A stretch of 14,192 bases of DNA from Chloroflexota bacterium (GCA_005880525.1 VBFW01000029.1:1-14192); one strand, 5' to 3'. Positions 1-7,101 are shown, counted from the stretch's first letter. The notes: generated by a model from the sequence alone, not told the origin. Made by a program: numbers and translations.

Positions 1-237
1 GTTCGGGTTCTGCCCGAAGACGAGGAAAAGCACGACGAGGGCAAGGGCCAGGGCAGGCAGCCCCCAGTCGGTGACGAACGTGTCGGAGAAGGCGAGGCGT
101 GCGACCGCCGAGCAAAGGACGTACACGCCACCGAGGACGATCGCGAGCCGGAACCTGCGCGCCGCGTAGCGCATCTGCCGGCGCAATCCGCCTGGCCGGA
201 GAGTCAGGACCGTCGTGCCCACGAGCACGATGAGCAC
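1..237 (-). CDS. Partial small integral membrane protein, function unknown
   Basis: This minus-strand frame stays open to the left edge, so the C-terminus is missing. The visible 79 codons encode three hydrophobic stretches: one at the N-terminus (LIVLVGTTVL), a second after an Arg-rich loop (LAIVLGGVYVLCSAVA), and a third ending at the edge (ALALALVVLFLVFG). The loop between the first two contains RRQMRYAARRFR, so by the positive-inside rule it is probably cytoplasmic. The start is uncertain. I used the GTG at 235-237; the frame remains open further upstream to the end of the neighbouring gene but shows no ATG. It lies directly downstream of the HExxH gene in the same direction, about 20 bp away, so co-transcription is likely. 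I recognise no family. Confidence 0.5.
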   Translation of the reverse strand, partial: MLIVLVGTTVLTLRPGGLRRQMRYAARRFRLAIVLGGVYVLCSAVARLAFSDTFVTDWGLPALALALVVLFLVFGQNPN

Positions 238-257
238 GAGGCCGATGAGGAATCCCC

Positions 258-716
258 TCAGGCCGCGCGCCTCCGCACGAGGGCAAGGTTCGCGTCCTCA
301 GGCGTCACGCGCTGGCGCCGGAAGTTGCGCAGTGCAAAGCGATCGCACGCGGTTTCCGCCGATGACGCCTTCTTCAGCTCCTCATGCAGGTACCAGTGCA
401 GCCACTCGTGGCAGTAGAGGAAGCGAAGAACATCGCGCCTCGACCTGAAGAAAACGTTCTCGGACAGCCACGAGAAGTGCATGCCCTTGCCGCGCTTGCG
501 CCGCGCCCCGTGATAGACGCGCTCCTTGAAGGAATGGAACGGCCTGGGGACCTGCAGGATGATCCGGCGGCCGTCGAAGTCGCACAGCGCCGCGAGGTGC
601 GGCTCGGTGCGATAGCGCAGTGGCTTGACTACCACGTCGTAGTCGCACTTCGGCAGGCCGGCGAGAGCCCGGCGCGCCTCGGCGGTGGTCATGTCCGCCA
701 GCTCGCTATAGATCAT
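258..716 (-). CDS. Predicted HExxH zinc metalloprotein, unknown family
   Basis: The protein has 152 residues. Its C-terminal half carries an HExxH motif, HEWLH at residues 103-107, followed by another His (H111), then E121 and D125 in AETACDRFAL. This is the usual layout of a gluzincin-like zinc site: the helix gives two His ligands and the catalytic Glu, and a downstream acidic residue gives the third ligand. The region before it is rich in Arg/Lys (around ARRKRGKG, residues 71-78). There is no signal peptide or membrane segment, so a cytoplasmic location is likely. The start is the ATG at 714-716, 14 bp after the msrB stop; an internal ATG nine codons in is an alternative. The frame is open further upstream into msrB, but that part is a shadow of msrB. 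SprT-like or ImmA/IrrE-like peptidases are possible relatives, but I cannot assign one. The substrate is unknown. Confidence 0.65.
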   Translation of the reverse strand: MIYSELADMTTAEARRALAGLPKCDYDVVVKPLRYRTEPHLAALCDFDGRRIILQVPRPFHSFKERVYHGARRKRGKGMHFSWLSENVFFRSRRDVLRFLYCHEWLHWYLHEELKKASSAETACDRFALRNFRRQRVTPEDANLALVRRRAA

Positions 717-730
717 GTCCGGCGGGCCGC

Positions 731-1129
731 CTACTCCTTCGGCTCGAGCTTGATCGAAACCGAGTTGATGCAGTAGCGAAGCCCAGTGGGGTCCGGCCCG
801 TCGTCGAAAACGTGGCCCAGGTGGCCGCCGCACTCCGCACACGTGACTTCGGTCCGCACCATGAAGTGGCTGGCGTCGACGTGCTCCTCGACGGCGGCGG
901 GCGACGTGGGCTCATAGAAGCTTGGCCAGCCGCAGTGGGCGTCGAACTTGGTCTCCGAGACGAACAGCTCCGCCCCGCACCCGGCGCAGCGGTAAACGCC
1001 TGGCGTGCGCGTGTCCCAGTACTCGCCCGTGAACGGCCGCTCGGTGCCTTTCTCGCGCAGCACCTCGTACTGCTCCGGGCTCAGCTCCCGCCGCCATTCC
1101 GCTTCGGTCTTCTTGACTTTCTGGCTCAT
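731..1129 (-). CDS. msrB: Peptide-methionine (R)-S-oxide reductase MsrB
   Basis: MsrB reduces the R epimer of methionine sulfoxide in proteins and so repairs oxidative damage in the cytoplasm. The 132-residue protein is full length for a free-standing MsrB. Two CxxC pairs, CAGC (residues 48-51) and CAEC (97-100), form the structural zinc site. The active-site segment RYCINSVSIKL contains the nucleophilic C120 near the C-terminus. C66 in HCGWPSF is close to the position where some MsrBs have a recycling Cys. The start is the ATG at 1127-1129, chosen because GAGGAG lies seven bases upstream; an earlier in-frame ATG six codons away has no such site. It lies 37 bp downstream of the M50 protease gene on the same strand. 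The HExxH gene follows 14 bp after its stop, consistent with an operon. Confidence 0.96.
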   Translation of the reverse strand: MSQKVKKTEAEWRRELSPEQYEVLREKGTERPFTGEYWDTRTPGVYRCAGCGAELFVSETKFDAHCGWPSFYEPTSPAAVEEHVDASHFMVRTEVTCAECGGHLGHVFDDGPDPTGLRYCINSVSIKLEPKE

Positions 1130-1149
1130 CTGGCTCCTCTCACCCATAC

Positions 1150-1165
1150 CTGGGGGGTCCCCCAG
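1150..1165 (-). other. GC hairpin between the M50 protease and msrB genes
   Basis: CTGGGGG at 1150-1156 is complementary to CCCCCAG at 1159-1165, which gives a stem of six or seven pairs with a very small loop. It begins one base past the M50 stop codon and lies just before the msrB ribosome binding site. No T tract follows in the direction of transcription, so it is not a classic intrinsic terminator. It may attenuate transcription or protect an RNA end. Confidence 0.4.
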
Positions 1166-1166
1166 T

Positions 1167-2282
1167 CTACGGCCGGGAGCCCTGCCGGACGGTGATCAAA
1201 CGGGCCACGTCGACGGGCGAAACGATGCCCACCAGCTTCCCCTGGTCGAATACCAGCACTCGGTTCTCGATCGCGGCCCCGATTCGCTCGATCAGGCTGG
1301 AAAGGGCCTCGTCCGGGCGGGCCGTCGGGACCTCTGAGATGGGCCTGGCGACGCTTGCCAGCCGGCCGTCGGCCGCCTCCCGGCGGAGCTTGACCAGGTC
1401 TCCCAGGCGCACCAGGCCGGTCAGGGCGCCGGTCGGGTCGTGGAGCGGGTAGGTCGTGAAGGGGTGGTTGGGCGCCACCGACTCCAGGAGCTGCCCGATG
1501 GTCAGCCAGTCGGGGATCGTGACGACCGGCGAGCTCATCGCCGCCGACACAGGCACCGAGCGGAGGGCCGCCTTCATCACAGTGCCGGCCTCCTCCTGCG
1601 AGCCAGCGCTAAGCAAGAACCAGCCGATGAAAGCGAGCCAGATGCCGTTCACCGGGCTGATCGTGAACGTCACGACGATGCCGAGGCCGATCATCACGTA
1701 GGCGAGCACGCGCCCGATGCGGACCGCGCTGTGCACGCCGCGCTGGCGCGTGCCCTGGCGCCACCAGAACAGCGAGCTGAGCAAGCGGCCGCCGTCGAGC
1801 GGAAACGCCGGCACGAGGTTGAAGAGCGCGAGAGCGACGTTGACGTAGGCGAGCCACGCGAACACGTCCGAGACGAGCGGTGAAGCCGAAGTGGCGAACA
1901 TCAATCCCACAGCCAGGCCCGCGATCACGAAGCTGGTCAGCGGCCCGACCGCGGCGATGAGCGCCTCCGCGCCGGCGCTCGGCGGATCGCCGTCCAGACG
2001 GGACACGCCGCCGATCAACCACAGAGTGATGCCGGACACCTTCATGCCGTAGCGCCTCGCGACCAGCGCATGCGCGAGCTCGTGGGCGAGGAGACACGCA
2101 TAGAAGACCACGCCACCCAGCGCGCCGATCGCCCAGTAGGTCAGCGCGCCCTGGTTCGGCACGTCGACAGGCAGCACGTCGGTGGCCAGCGTCCACACGA
2201 TGAGGGCGTAGATGAAGATCAGGCTCCAATTGAGGCCGACCTCGATCCCTAAGATCTTTCCAAGCCGGATGGTCGGAGCCAT
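1167..2282 (-). CDS. Site-2 protease family (M50) membrane zinc metalloprotease with CBS pair
   Basis: This is an intramembrane metalloprotease of the M50 family, 371 residues. Hydrophobic segments begin at about residue 19. The zinc motif HELAH lies at residues 67-71 in the third segment. The second signature, NLVPAFPLDGGRLL (about 155-168), supplies the third ligand, D163. A further hydrophobic hairpin spans about 191-226. Two CBS motifs follow in the cytoplasmic C-terminus, about 244-300 and 305-366; CBS pairs often bind adenosine nucleotides and may tie activity to energy state. Family members cleave membrane-anchored substrates such as anti-sigma factors, but no candidate substrate is encoded here. 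The start is the ATG at 2280-2282, where family similarity begins (APTIRLGKILGIEVGLNW); the open frame upstream overlaps the divergent gene and is a shadow. No clear ribosome binding site precedes it, so a leaderless or weakly led mRNA is possible. Confidence 0.93.
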   Translation of the reverse strand: MAPTIRLGKILGIEVGLNWSLIFIYALIVWTLATDVLPVDVPNQGALTYWAIGALGGVVFYACLLAHELAHALVARRYGMKVSGITLWLIGGVSRLDGDPPSAGAEALIAAVGPLTSFVIAGLAVGLMFATSASPLVSDVFAWLAYVNVALALFNLVPAFPLDGGRLLSSLFWWRQGTRQRGVHSAVRIGRVLAYVMIGLGIVVTFTISPVNGIWLAFIGWFLLSAGSQEEAGTVMKAALRSVPVSAAMSSPVVTIPDWLTIGQLLESVAPNHPFTTYPLHDPTGALTGLVRLGDLVKLRREAADGRLASVARPISEVPTARPDEALSSLIERIGAAIENRVLVFDQGKLVGIVSPVDVARLITVRQGSRP

Positions 2283-2313
2283 GCTGGGAGCATAGGCGGA
2301 GCGAGGAGGTTCG
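2283..2313. promoter_or_regulatory. Divergent intergenic region of 31 bp
   Basis: These bases separate two genes read outward. The plus-strand gene has a strong ribosome binding site, GAGGAGG at 2303-2309, four bases before its ATG. The minus-strand gene has no recognisable site. The gap is too short to hold two full promoters, so at least one promoter must lie inside the opposite coding region. I could not pick out convincing -35/-10 boxes. Confidence 0.4.
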
Positions 2314-2808
2314 ATGGCCACGCCGAAAGCCACGCGGCCGTACATGCCAGGGTACGGCCTGCTGCCCGAGAACGACGGCACGGGACTCCTGCCGTGGAGC
2401 TGGGCGGAGACGCGACTCATGAACTCTCGCAACTACTGGCTGGCGACCGTGTGGCCGCAGCGCCGTCCGCACGTGATGCCCGTGTGGGGCATGTGGCAGG
2501 AGGCGGCGTTCTGGTTCAGCAGCAGCAGGGGTTCGCGCAAGTCGCGCAACCTGATCGCCAACAAGCGCTGCGTGGTGACCACCGAGGATGCGCACAACCC
2601 TGTCGTCGTCGAGGGTGTGGCGACGCTGGTCGACGACGGTGAGACTCTGGCGAAGGTCCTGGCCTGGGAGAACGCTAAGTACGAGACCGATTACTCGATC
2701 GACGTTCTCGACCCGATGTTGAACTCGTGCTTTCGCGTCGATCCCGTGTGGGCGTTCGGCATCGCCCACGACGATTTCACGGGCTCGCCGACGCGCTGGG
2801 AATTTTGA
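2314..2808 (+). CDS. Pyridoxamine 5'-phosphate oxidase-family (PPOX) split-barrel protein
   Basis: The 164-residue protein fits the PPOX-like split beta-barrel family, whose members bind FMN, F420 or heme. The N-terminal GLLPWSWAE followed by RNYWLATVWP and RPHVMPVWGMW forms the first strands. FWFSSSRGSRKSRNL supplies the Ser/Arg-rich phosphate-contact region, and CVVTTEDAHNPVVVEGVA is the central strand pair. The C-terminal FTGSPTRWEF matches the usual end of the family. It is unlikely to be true PdxH, since related short proteins of high-GC bacteria are general flavin- or F420-dependent reductases or cofactor binders. The ATG start has the ribosome binding site GAGGAGG four bases upstream. 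The following R2lox gene starts at or just after its stop, so the two were probably co-transcribed. The substrate cannot be told from sequence. Confidence 0.85.
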   Translation: MATPKATRPYMPGYGLLPENDGTGLLPWSWAETRLMNSRNYWLATVWPQRRPHVMPVWGMWQEAAFWFSSSRGSRKSRNLIANKRCVVTTEDAHNPVVVEGVATLVDDGETLAKVLAWENAKYETDYSIDVLDPMLNSCFRVDPVWAFGIAHDDFTGSPTRWEF

Positions 2809-2831
2809 GTGCGGCATACACTGGACTCGCC

Positions 2832-3317
2832 TTGAGCGCGCCGACTCAAAGGGCCCGTTACGCAACGATCTCCGAACAGGGGCTCGACTGGGATTCGGTC
2901 CCAATGAGGCTCTTCCAGAAAGCCAAGCGCCTGGGCACGTGGGACCCGCAAGCGATCGATTTCTCGCGCGAGGTATCGGACTGGGCGGGTTTCGACGCCA
3001 CCGAAAAGGACTTCCTGCTCCGCACGGTTGCCCTGTTCCAGGCCGGCGAGGAGGGCGTCACCAGCGACCTGCTGCCGCTGATCATGGCGGTCGCCGATGA
3101 AGAGCTACCGGCGCTTGTTCGTGGTCGAACTTCCGGCCGCGATGGACGCGCTGAAAACCGACCATTCGACCGAGGCGCAGATCCGCGCTTCCGTCACCTA
3201 CAACATGATCGTCGAGGGCGTGCTGGCGGAGACCGGATATCACGGCTTCCGCGAATCGCTCGAGGCCAACGGCAAGATGCCCGGCCTTCTGGAAGGCATC
3301 AGGCTCGTGTCGCGTGA
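2832..3317 (+). pseudogene. R2-like ligand-binding oxidase (R2lox), 5' fragment, frame broken
   Basis: R2lox proteins have the ribonucleotide-reductase R2 ferritin fold with a Mn/Fe centre and a Val-Tyr ether cross-link, but they are not reductases. From the TTG at 2832 the frame matches the family start: LDWDSVPMRLFQKAKRLGTW, DPQAIDFSR and the helix FQAGEEGVTSDLLPLIM. Within that helix, E73 is the first metal ligand (E68 in the Mycobacterium tuberculosis protein) and V76 is the cross-linking valine. Similarity stops at about base 3099. After that the frame runs on as Arg-rich nonsense to a stop at 3315-3317, while the real continuation sits in the +1 frame. TTG at 2805, overlapping the stop of the preceding gene, is an alternative start. 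The cause may be a true deletion or a sequence error. See the 3' fragment. Confidence 0.8.
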
Positions 3318-3642
3318 CGAGAGCCGTCACATCCGGTACGGGGTCTTCCTGCTCGACCGGCTCATCAACGAATCGCCGGTCGGGTGGGACGTGATGAACC
3401 GGCACATGAACGAGCTGCTCGCGCCGGCGATGGGCGTGATCAGCGAATTCTGGGAGGGCTACGACGAGGAGAACGCCCCGTTCGGCCAGCGCATGGAGAC
3501 GTATCTCGATTTCGCGAGCACCCAGTTCGACAAGCGCATGAAGGTGCTCGAGCGCGACCGCGGCAAGAGCCTGGCCGAGATCGAGCGCGCCGCGATCGCG
3601 GACCTCGTGGCTGACGACGCGGCGGTGGGAGCTGCCGGGTAA
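3097..3642 (+). pseudogene. R2-like ligand-binding oxidase (R2lox), 3' fragment lacking second metal-ligand helix
   Basis: This frame resumes R2lox at SYRRLFVVELPAAMDAL and continues to the family C-terminus. It keeps SVTYNMIVEG (residues 32-41 here), which holds the cross-linking Tyr (Y35, equivalent to Y162) and ligand E40 (E167), and it keeps DESRHI, which holds ligands E75 and H78 (E202, H205). The family helix with the EAKH-type motif, giving ligands E101 and H104, is absent from both frames. From the Val to the Tyr there are 142 nt here against 91 codons in the M. tuberculosis protein as I remember it. About 131 nt are therefore missing, which also explains the frame change. The ATG at 3097 arises at the junction and is probably not a genuine start. 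Such a product could not form the dimetal site. The DUF72 gene follows 9 bp downstream. Confidence 0.8.
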
Positions 3643-3651
3643 GCCGCTGCG

Positions 3652-4653
3652 GTGAAGAACCCGCACGACCCCGGCTTCGAGCCGGTCCTGAAGCTGGCCG
3701 AGCCCGTGATCGACGCGGCTGCCGATCCCATCCGCGTCGCGGGAGGTGGTGAGGTCCGCACGGGGACCGCGTCGTGGACCGACCCGACGATGATCGCGAA
3801 GGGCGTGTTCTATCCCGACAGCGCGAAAACTGCCGAGGAAAGGCTGCGCTACTACGCAACGCGCTTTCCGGTCGTCGAGGTCGACGCCACGTACTACGCG
3901 CTGCCGCGCGAGCAGCAGTCGAAGCTCTGGGTAGAGCGGACGCCGAAGGATTTCGTCATGGACGTGAAGGCGCACGCGCTGATGACCGGCCAGCCCAGCG
4001 AGGTCAAGCGCCTGCCCAAGGACATCCGCGACGCGCTGCCTGAGAAGCTGAAGGAGAAGGCGCGCATCTACGGCAAGGACCTTCCGGCTGAGCTGCATGA
4101 CGAGGTGTGGAACGCGTTCAAGCAGGGCGTGGAGCCCCTGCGAGCGGCCGGCCGGCTCGGCGCGATCTTCCTGCAGTTTCCGCGGTGGGTCTTTCCGTCC
4201 AGCGAGGCGCGCGAGCGGATCCTGGACGCGAAGTCCCGCCTCGGTGACATGCAGCTGACCGTCGAGTTCCGCCACGGGTCGTGGTTCAACGAGAAGAACG
4301 CCGAGCGCACGCTGCGCTTCCTTACTGATAACAAGGTGCCGTACGTCGTCGTCGACGAGCCGCAGGGGTTCAAGAGCTCCGTGCCTCCGGTCGCCGCGGT
4401 CACGTCGCCCGAGCTGGCGGTGTTCAGGTTTCACGGCCGCCGCGAGGACCTGTGGGAGAAGCCCAACATCCCGCCGAACGAGCGCTTTCGCTACCTGTAC
4501 GACGAGGACGAGCTGGCGGACTGGGCGCCCCGCATCGCCGAGGCTGCGCGCAGCGCCAAGCAGGTGCACGCGCTGATGAACAACTGCTCGGGCAACTACG
4601 GGACCACCAACGCACTTCAGCTCGCGGACCTGCTGAAGCAGTACCAGGCCTAG
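3652..4653 (+). CDS. DUF72 (YecE-like) protein
   Basis: The 333-residue product belongs to DUF72, a TIM-barrel-like family of unknown biochemical role. The domain begins at about residue 36 with RTGTASWTDP. It continues with FPVVEVDATYYALP (the family's VE-N/D-T-Y/F-Y segment), FVMDVKAHALMTG, LGAIFLQFPRWVFPS, VEFRHGSWF, VPYVVVDEPQG and VFRFHGRRE. It ends with the signature MNNCSGNYGTTNALQLADLL. The first 35 residues precede the domain and lack similarity I can recognise, so the GTG start at 3652 could be replaced by a start slightly downstream; no strong ribosome binding site marks either. It is 9 bp behind the R2lox remnant and in the same frame, separated by TAA, so it probably shares a transcript. 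There is no signal peptide; it is likely cytoplasmic. Confidence 0.9.
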   Translation: MKNPHDPGFEPVLKLAEPVIDAAADPIRVAGGGEVRTGTASWTDPTMIAKGVFYPDSAKTAEERLRYYATRFPVVEVDATYYALPREQQSKLWVERTPKDFVMDVKAHALMTGQPSEVKRLPKDIRDALPEKLKEKARIYGKDLPAELHDEVWNAFKQGVEPLRAAGRLGAIFLQFPRWVFPSSEARERILDAKSRLGDMQLTVEFRHGSWFNEKNAERTLRFLTDNKVPYVVVDEPQGFKSSVPPVAAVTSPELAVFRFHGRREDLWEKPNIPPNERFRYLYDEDELADWAPRIAEAARSAKQVHALMNNCSGNYGTTNALQLADLLKQYQA

Positions 4654-4674
4654 CTCCAACATCTCCTCCTGGCC

Positions 4675-4692
4675 TCCCCACTGTGGTGGGGA
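4675..4692 (+). terminator. GC-rich hairpin after the DUF72 gene, possible terminator
   Basis: TCCCCAC (4675-4681) pairs perfectly with GTGGGGA (4686-4692) around a TGTG loop. It lies 22 bp past the DUF72 stop, in the 121-bp gap before the next gene. No T tract follows, so termination would have to be of the U-poor type described in high-GC bacteria. The rest of the gap shows nothing else that I can name. Confidence 0.45.
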
Positions 4693-4774
4693 AGGGGGGA
4701 CGACCCCGGCATGACGCGGGAATGACGGTGCTCCGACTGCGAGGCGAAAAACCGCCCTGCTCCAATTCCTCGCG

Positions 4775-5785
4775 ATGGCTCGAGTGCTCGCCGTCGACGA
4801 TCAGCCGCTGAACCTCGAGCTTCTCGCCGCTTACCTGAGCGGCACCGGGTGTGATCTGGTGCTGGCGAACAACGGGTTCGAGGCGCTCGATGCGATCGCC
4901 GCCGGGCGCCCCGACCTGGTCCTGCTGGACGTGGTGATGCCCGGCATGGACGGATTCGAGGTATGCCGGCGAATCAAGTCAGACCCCGCCAACCGCCTTC
5001 TGCCCGTGGTGTTGGTGACTTCGCTCAACAGGGTCGAGGACCGCGTGCGTGCTTTGCAGCTGGGCGCTGACGACTTCCTCTCGAAACCGATCGACAGGAA
5101 TGAGCTCATGGCGCGGGTGGTGACGCTGATCAAGACCAAAGAGGTCTACGACAAGCTCGACGACGCGGAGCACGTGATGGCGGCGTTCGCCAAGATCGTC
5201 GAGGCAAAGGACGGCGGAACCGAGGCTCACGTGGAGCGGGTCGCGCGTGGTGCGCGGGCACTGGGCGAGGCGGCGGGGCTTACGGAGATCGCGCTCGACG
5301 CGATCTATTTCGGCGGCATCGTGCACGACATCGGCAAGATCGGGGTGGCGGACTCGGTGCTGCTGAAGCCCGGTCCGCTCAGCGGGCGTGAGGTCGAGCT
5401 CATGCGGCGCCACGTATCGATCGGCGTGGAGATCGCGAGTCAGCTGAGATCGGCGTGCAGCGTCGTGCCGATCATCAAGCACCACCACGAGCGCTTCGAT
5501 GGGAACGGTTACCCCGACGGTCTTGCCGGGGGGCACGTCCCGCAGGCAGCAATGATCGTCTCGATCTGCGACGCCTACGACGCCATGACGAGCGACCGGC
5601 CGTACCGCCACGCGATGTCGTCCGCCGACGCGATCGCGGAGCTGCGGCGCGGCTCGGGCACGCAGTGGGACCCGGATCTGGTCGGACTCTTTCTGTCTCG
5701 CGTCATGCAGGAGCCCGCGGATGCGGATCTCAGCCGGATCAGCCTCGCCGTTCCAGCAGGTAGCCATAACCCGGGTGGGCGATGA
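4775..5785 (+). CDS. Response regulator with receiver and HD-GYP domains (c-di-GMP phosphodiesterase)
   Basis: The 336-residue protein has an N-terminal receiver (about 1-122) with the acidic pair D8/D9, phospho-acceptor D52 in LVLLDVVMPGMDG, T82 and K104 in SKP. An HD-GYP domain follows (about 130-312): H152, HDIGK at 184-188, H213, HHHERFDGNGYPDG at 236-249 carrying the HHExxDGxGYP signature, D266, and DRPYR. All expected metal and GYP residues are present, so it should be an active c-di-GMP phosphodiesterase controlled by phosphorylation. No kinase is adjacent on this strand, but the large sensor kinase at 7208-10613 is a candidate partner. The ATG has no clear ribosome binding site; GTG at 4784 is another start. 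Its last 47 bp overlap, tail to tail, the OmpR-type regulator on the other strand. Confidence 0.95.
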   Translation: MARVLAVDDQPLNLELLAAYLSGTGCDLVLANNGFEALDAIAAGRPDLVLLDVVMPGMDGFEVCRRIKSDPANRLLPVVLVTSLNRVEDRVRALQLGADDFLSKPIDRNELMARVVTLIKTKEVYDKLDDAEHVMAAFAKIVEAKDGGTEAHVERVARGARALGEAAGLTEIALDAIYFGGIVHDIGKIGVADSVLLKPGPLSGREVELMRRHVSIGVEIASQLRSACSVVPIIKHHHERFDGNGYPDGLAGGHVPQAAMIVSICDAYDAMTSDRPYRHAMSSADAIAELRRGSGTQWDPDLVGLFLSRVMQEPADADLSRISLAVPAGSHNPGGR

Positions 5786-6464
5786 TATGACCGCCTGTAT
5801 CCGGGTAGTCCCCCAGCTTCAGCCGCAGGCGTCTCACGAGAAGGTCAATGCGCTCGGTACCGATGTCCGCGTCGATGCCGTAGACCTCGCTCAGGATCTG
5901 ATCGCGAGAGACTGCGACGCCGGCGTTGCGCGCGAGGTACTCGAAGAGCCGGTACTCGAGGGGACCGAGCTTGACGTGGCGCCCGCTCACGCTGACCCCC
6001 CGAGCGAGGGTGTCGATCTCCACCTCCCCGAACCTCATCTTCCGCTGAGGCGCCTCCACAGGCGGCGCGCTGAACGCGAGACGGAGGCGGCTTGTCTTCC
6101 GCAGCTGCGCGTCCAGCCGGGCGACGAGCTCACCTTCACGCACCGGCTTGGCCACGTAGTCGTCGGCGCCCGCGTCGAGCCCGCGGGACATGCTTGTCTC
6201 GTCGTTGCGCCCGCTGACGAAGATGATGGTCAGCTGCGGATCCTGCGCCCGCAGTTCGCGGCAAACCTCGGTGCCGGGGGCGTCGGGCAGCACCCAGTCG
6301 AGCAGGACTGCCACAGGCCGGTAACGGAGATAGGCGGCGCGCGCCTCGGCGGCGCTGCCGGCGGCGATCCCGGTGAAGCCCTCGCGCTCCACGATCGCAG
6401 CCATCAGCTCGGCCAGCTCGGGCGAGTCCTCGACGATGAGGACGACGCCTCGCTCAGCGACCAT
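5739..6464 (-). CDS. OmpR/PhoB-family response regulator
   Basis: The 241-residue protein has a receiver domain (about 1-122) with E12/D13, phospho-acceptor D56 in AVLLDWVLPD, S84 and K106 in AKP. After a linker comes an OmpR-type winged helix (about 144-238), with LGPLEYRLFEYLARNAG, VSRDQILSEVYG, and the recognition-helix segment ERIDLLVRRLRLKLG before the C-terminal hairpin HPGYGYLLER. It should bind DNA as a phosphorylation-driven dimer. The start is the ATG at 6462-6464, preceded by AGAGGATCAGG; the longer open frame upstream is the overlapped tetR gene. It overlaps the tetR 3' end by 11 bp, so translation is probably coupled. At its own 3' end it overlaps the HD-GYP gene by 47 bp in the antisense direction. 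The sensor kinase divergent from this pair is the obvious candidate partner. Confidence 0.94.
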   Translation of the reverse strand: MVAERGVVLIVEDSPELAELMAAIVEREGFTGIAAGSAAEARAAYLRYRPVAVLLDWVLPDAPGTEVCRELRAQDPQLTIIFVSGRNDETSMSRGLDAGADDYVAKPVREGELVARLDAQLRKTSRLRLAFSAPPVEAPQRKMRFGEVEIDTLARGVSVSGRHVKLGPLEYRLFEYLARNAGVAVSRDQILSEVYGIDADIGTERIDLLVRRLRLKLGDYPDTGGHIIAHPGYGYLLERRG

Positions 6465-7089
6465 GACCTGATCCTCTGGTTCGCGATCGATTCGCCCGAG
6501 CTCTGGCGCCCGTGGCCGCGAATCCTTCCAGGGTCTGGTCCACGATCGACTCGCCATCGGAAGCGGAAGGGAGCGGGGCGGAGAACAGGAGTGGCATGAC
6601 GATCGGGCCCATCAGCACGTCGATCAGGCGGTCCGGGTCTGTGTCTCGCCTGAGCTCCCCGGACTCGATCGCGGCCTGGATCCGCTCCGACAGCGGCTGC
6701 CGGTAGTCGAGGAAGCTGGCCTGCACAGTTGCCGAGAGTCCCGGATCTGTCACCAGCGGAACGAGCAGGTAGTGGAACAACCGGCCGCCGAACATCTTGA
6801 TCCGCTGGCGTACGAAGGCAACCAGGTCCTGCCGGATCGAACCCGTGTCGGGGATGGGAGCGGGCTGCGCCTGCCGCCGGATCACGTCGACCCCGACTTC
6901 GGCCTTGGTTCGCCAGCGCCGGTAGATGGCGGGCGTGCCGACACCGGCCCGCCGCGCGATCTCACTGAGGCTCGCGCTGTGGTAGCCCCGCTCGAGGAAC
7001 ACCTCCAGGGCGGCGTCGAGCAGGGCGCCGTCCACCTTCGGGTCGCGCGGCCGGCCCGCGCGGGCGGCGGCCTTCTTTTCGTTAATCAA
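6454..7089 (-). CDS. TetR/AcrR-family transcriptional regulator
   Basis: The 211-residue product has the N-terminal TetR DNA-binding domain. ARAGRPRDPKVD precedes helix 1 (ALLDAALEVFLERGYHSAS), then come the helix-turn-helix LSEIARRAGVGTPAIYRRW and K57AEV. The C-terminal helices, about residues 85-195, form the ligand and dimer domain, including FVRQRIKMFGGRLFHYLL and DPDRLIDVLMGPIVMPLLF, which resembles the TetR_C subfamily of high-GC bacteria. The start appears to be TTG at 7087-7089, because no ATG or GTG occurs before the conserved region. AAAGGA lies about 12 bases upstream, rather far. It is transcribed away from the sensor kinase gene out of a shared AT-rich intergenic region, where it may bind. 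The following OmpR-type regulator overlaps it by 11 bp. The ligand is unknown. Confidence 0.92.
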   Translation of the reverse strand: MINEKKAAARAGRPRDPKVDGALLDAALEVFLERGYHSASLSEIARRAGVGTPAIYRRWRTKAEVGVDVIRRQAQPAPIPDTGSIRQDLVAFVRQRIKMFGGRLFHYLLVPLVTDPGLSATVQASFLDYRQPLSERIQAAIESGELRRDTDPDRLIDVLMGPIVMPLLFSAPLPSASDGESIVDQTLEGFAATGARARANRSRTRGSGHGR

Positions 7090-7101
7090 GACCGGTTAAT
7101 C
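7081..7101. repeat. Direct repeat GTTAATC x2, possible regulator site
   Basis: GTTAATC occurs at 7081-7087 and again at 7095-7101, with a start-to-start distance of 14 bp. The repeats cover the proposed TTG start of tetR and the bases before it. Direct heptamers about one and a half helical turns apart could be a binding site, for example for the OmpR-type regulator, but chance cannot be excluded. The TTAATC...GGTTAA arrangement is also an imperfect dyad. Confidence 0.3.

Noticed and set aside
2314..2808. True pyridoxamine phosphate oxidase (PdxH)
   Set aside because: The protein is shorter than PdxH and has the N- and C-terminal signatures of the general PPOX-like split-barrel group, so a vitamin B6 role is not supported.
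1609..2904. A long minus-strand frame over the M50 and PPOX genes
   Set aside because: Arg-rich nonsense composition; it covers both strongly supported genes in a different frame.
3085..3110. Programmed ribosomal frameshift in R2lox
   Set aside because: A frameshift would leave all residues encoded, but a whole helix of the family is missing from every frame at the junction, and there is no slippery run.
3082..4662. A 526-codon open frame on the minus strand
   Set aside because: It is antisense to the R2lox remnant and the DUF72 gene, has Arg/Leu/Val-rich composition without domains, and is a product of GC-rich third positions.
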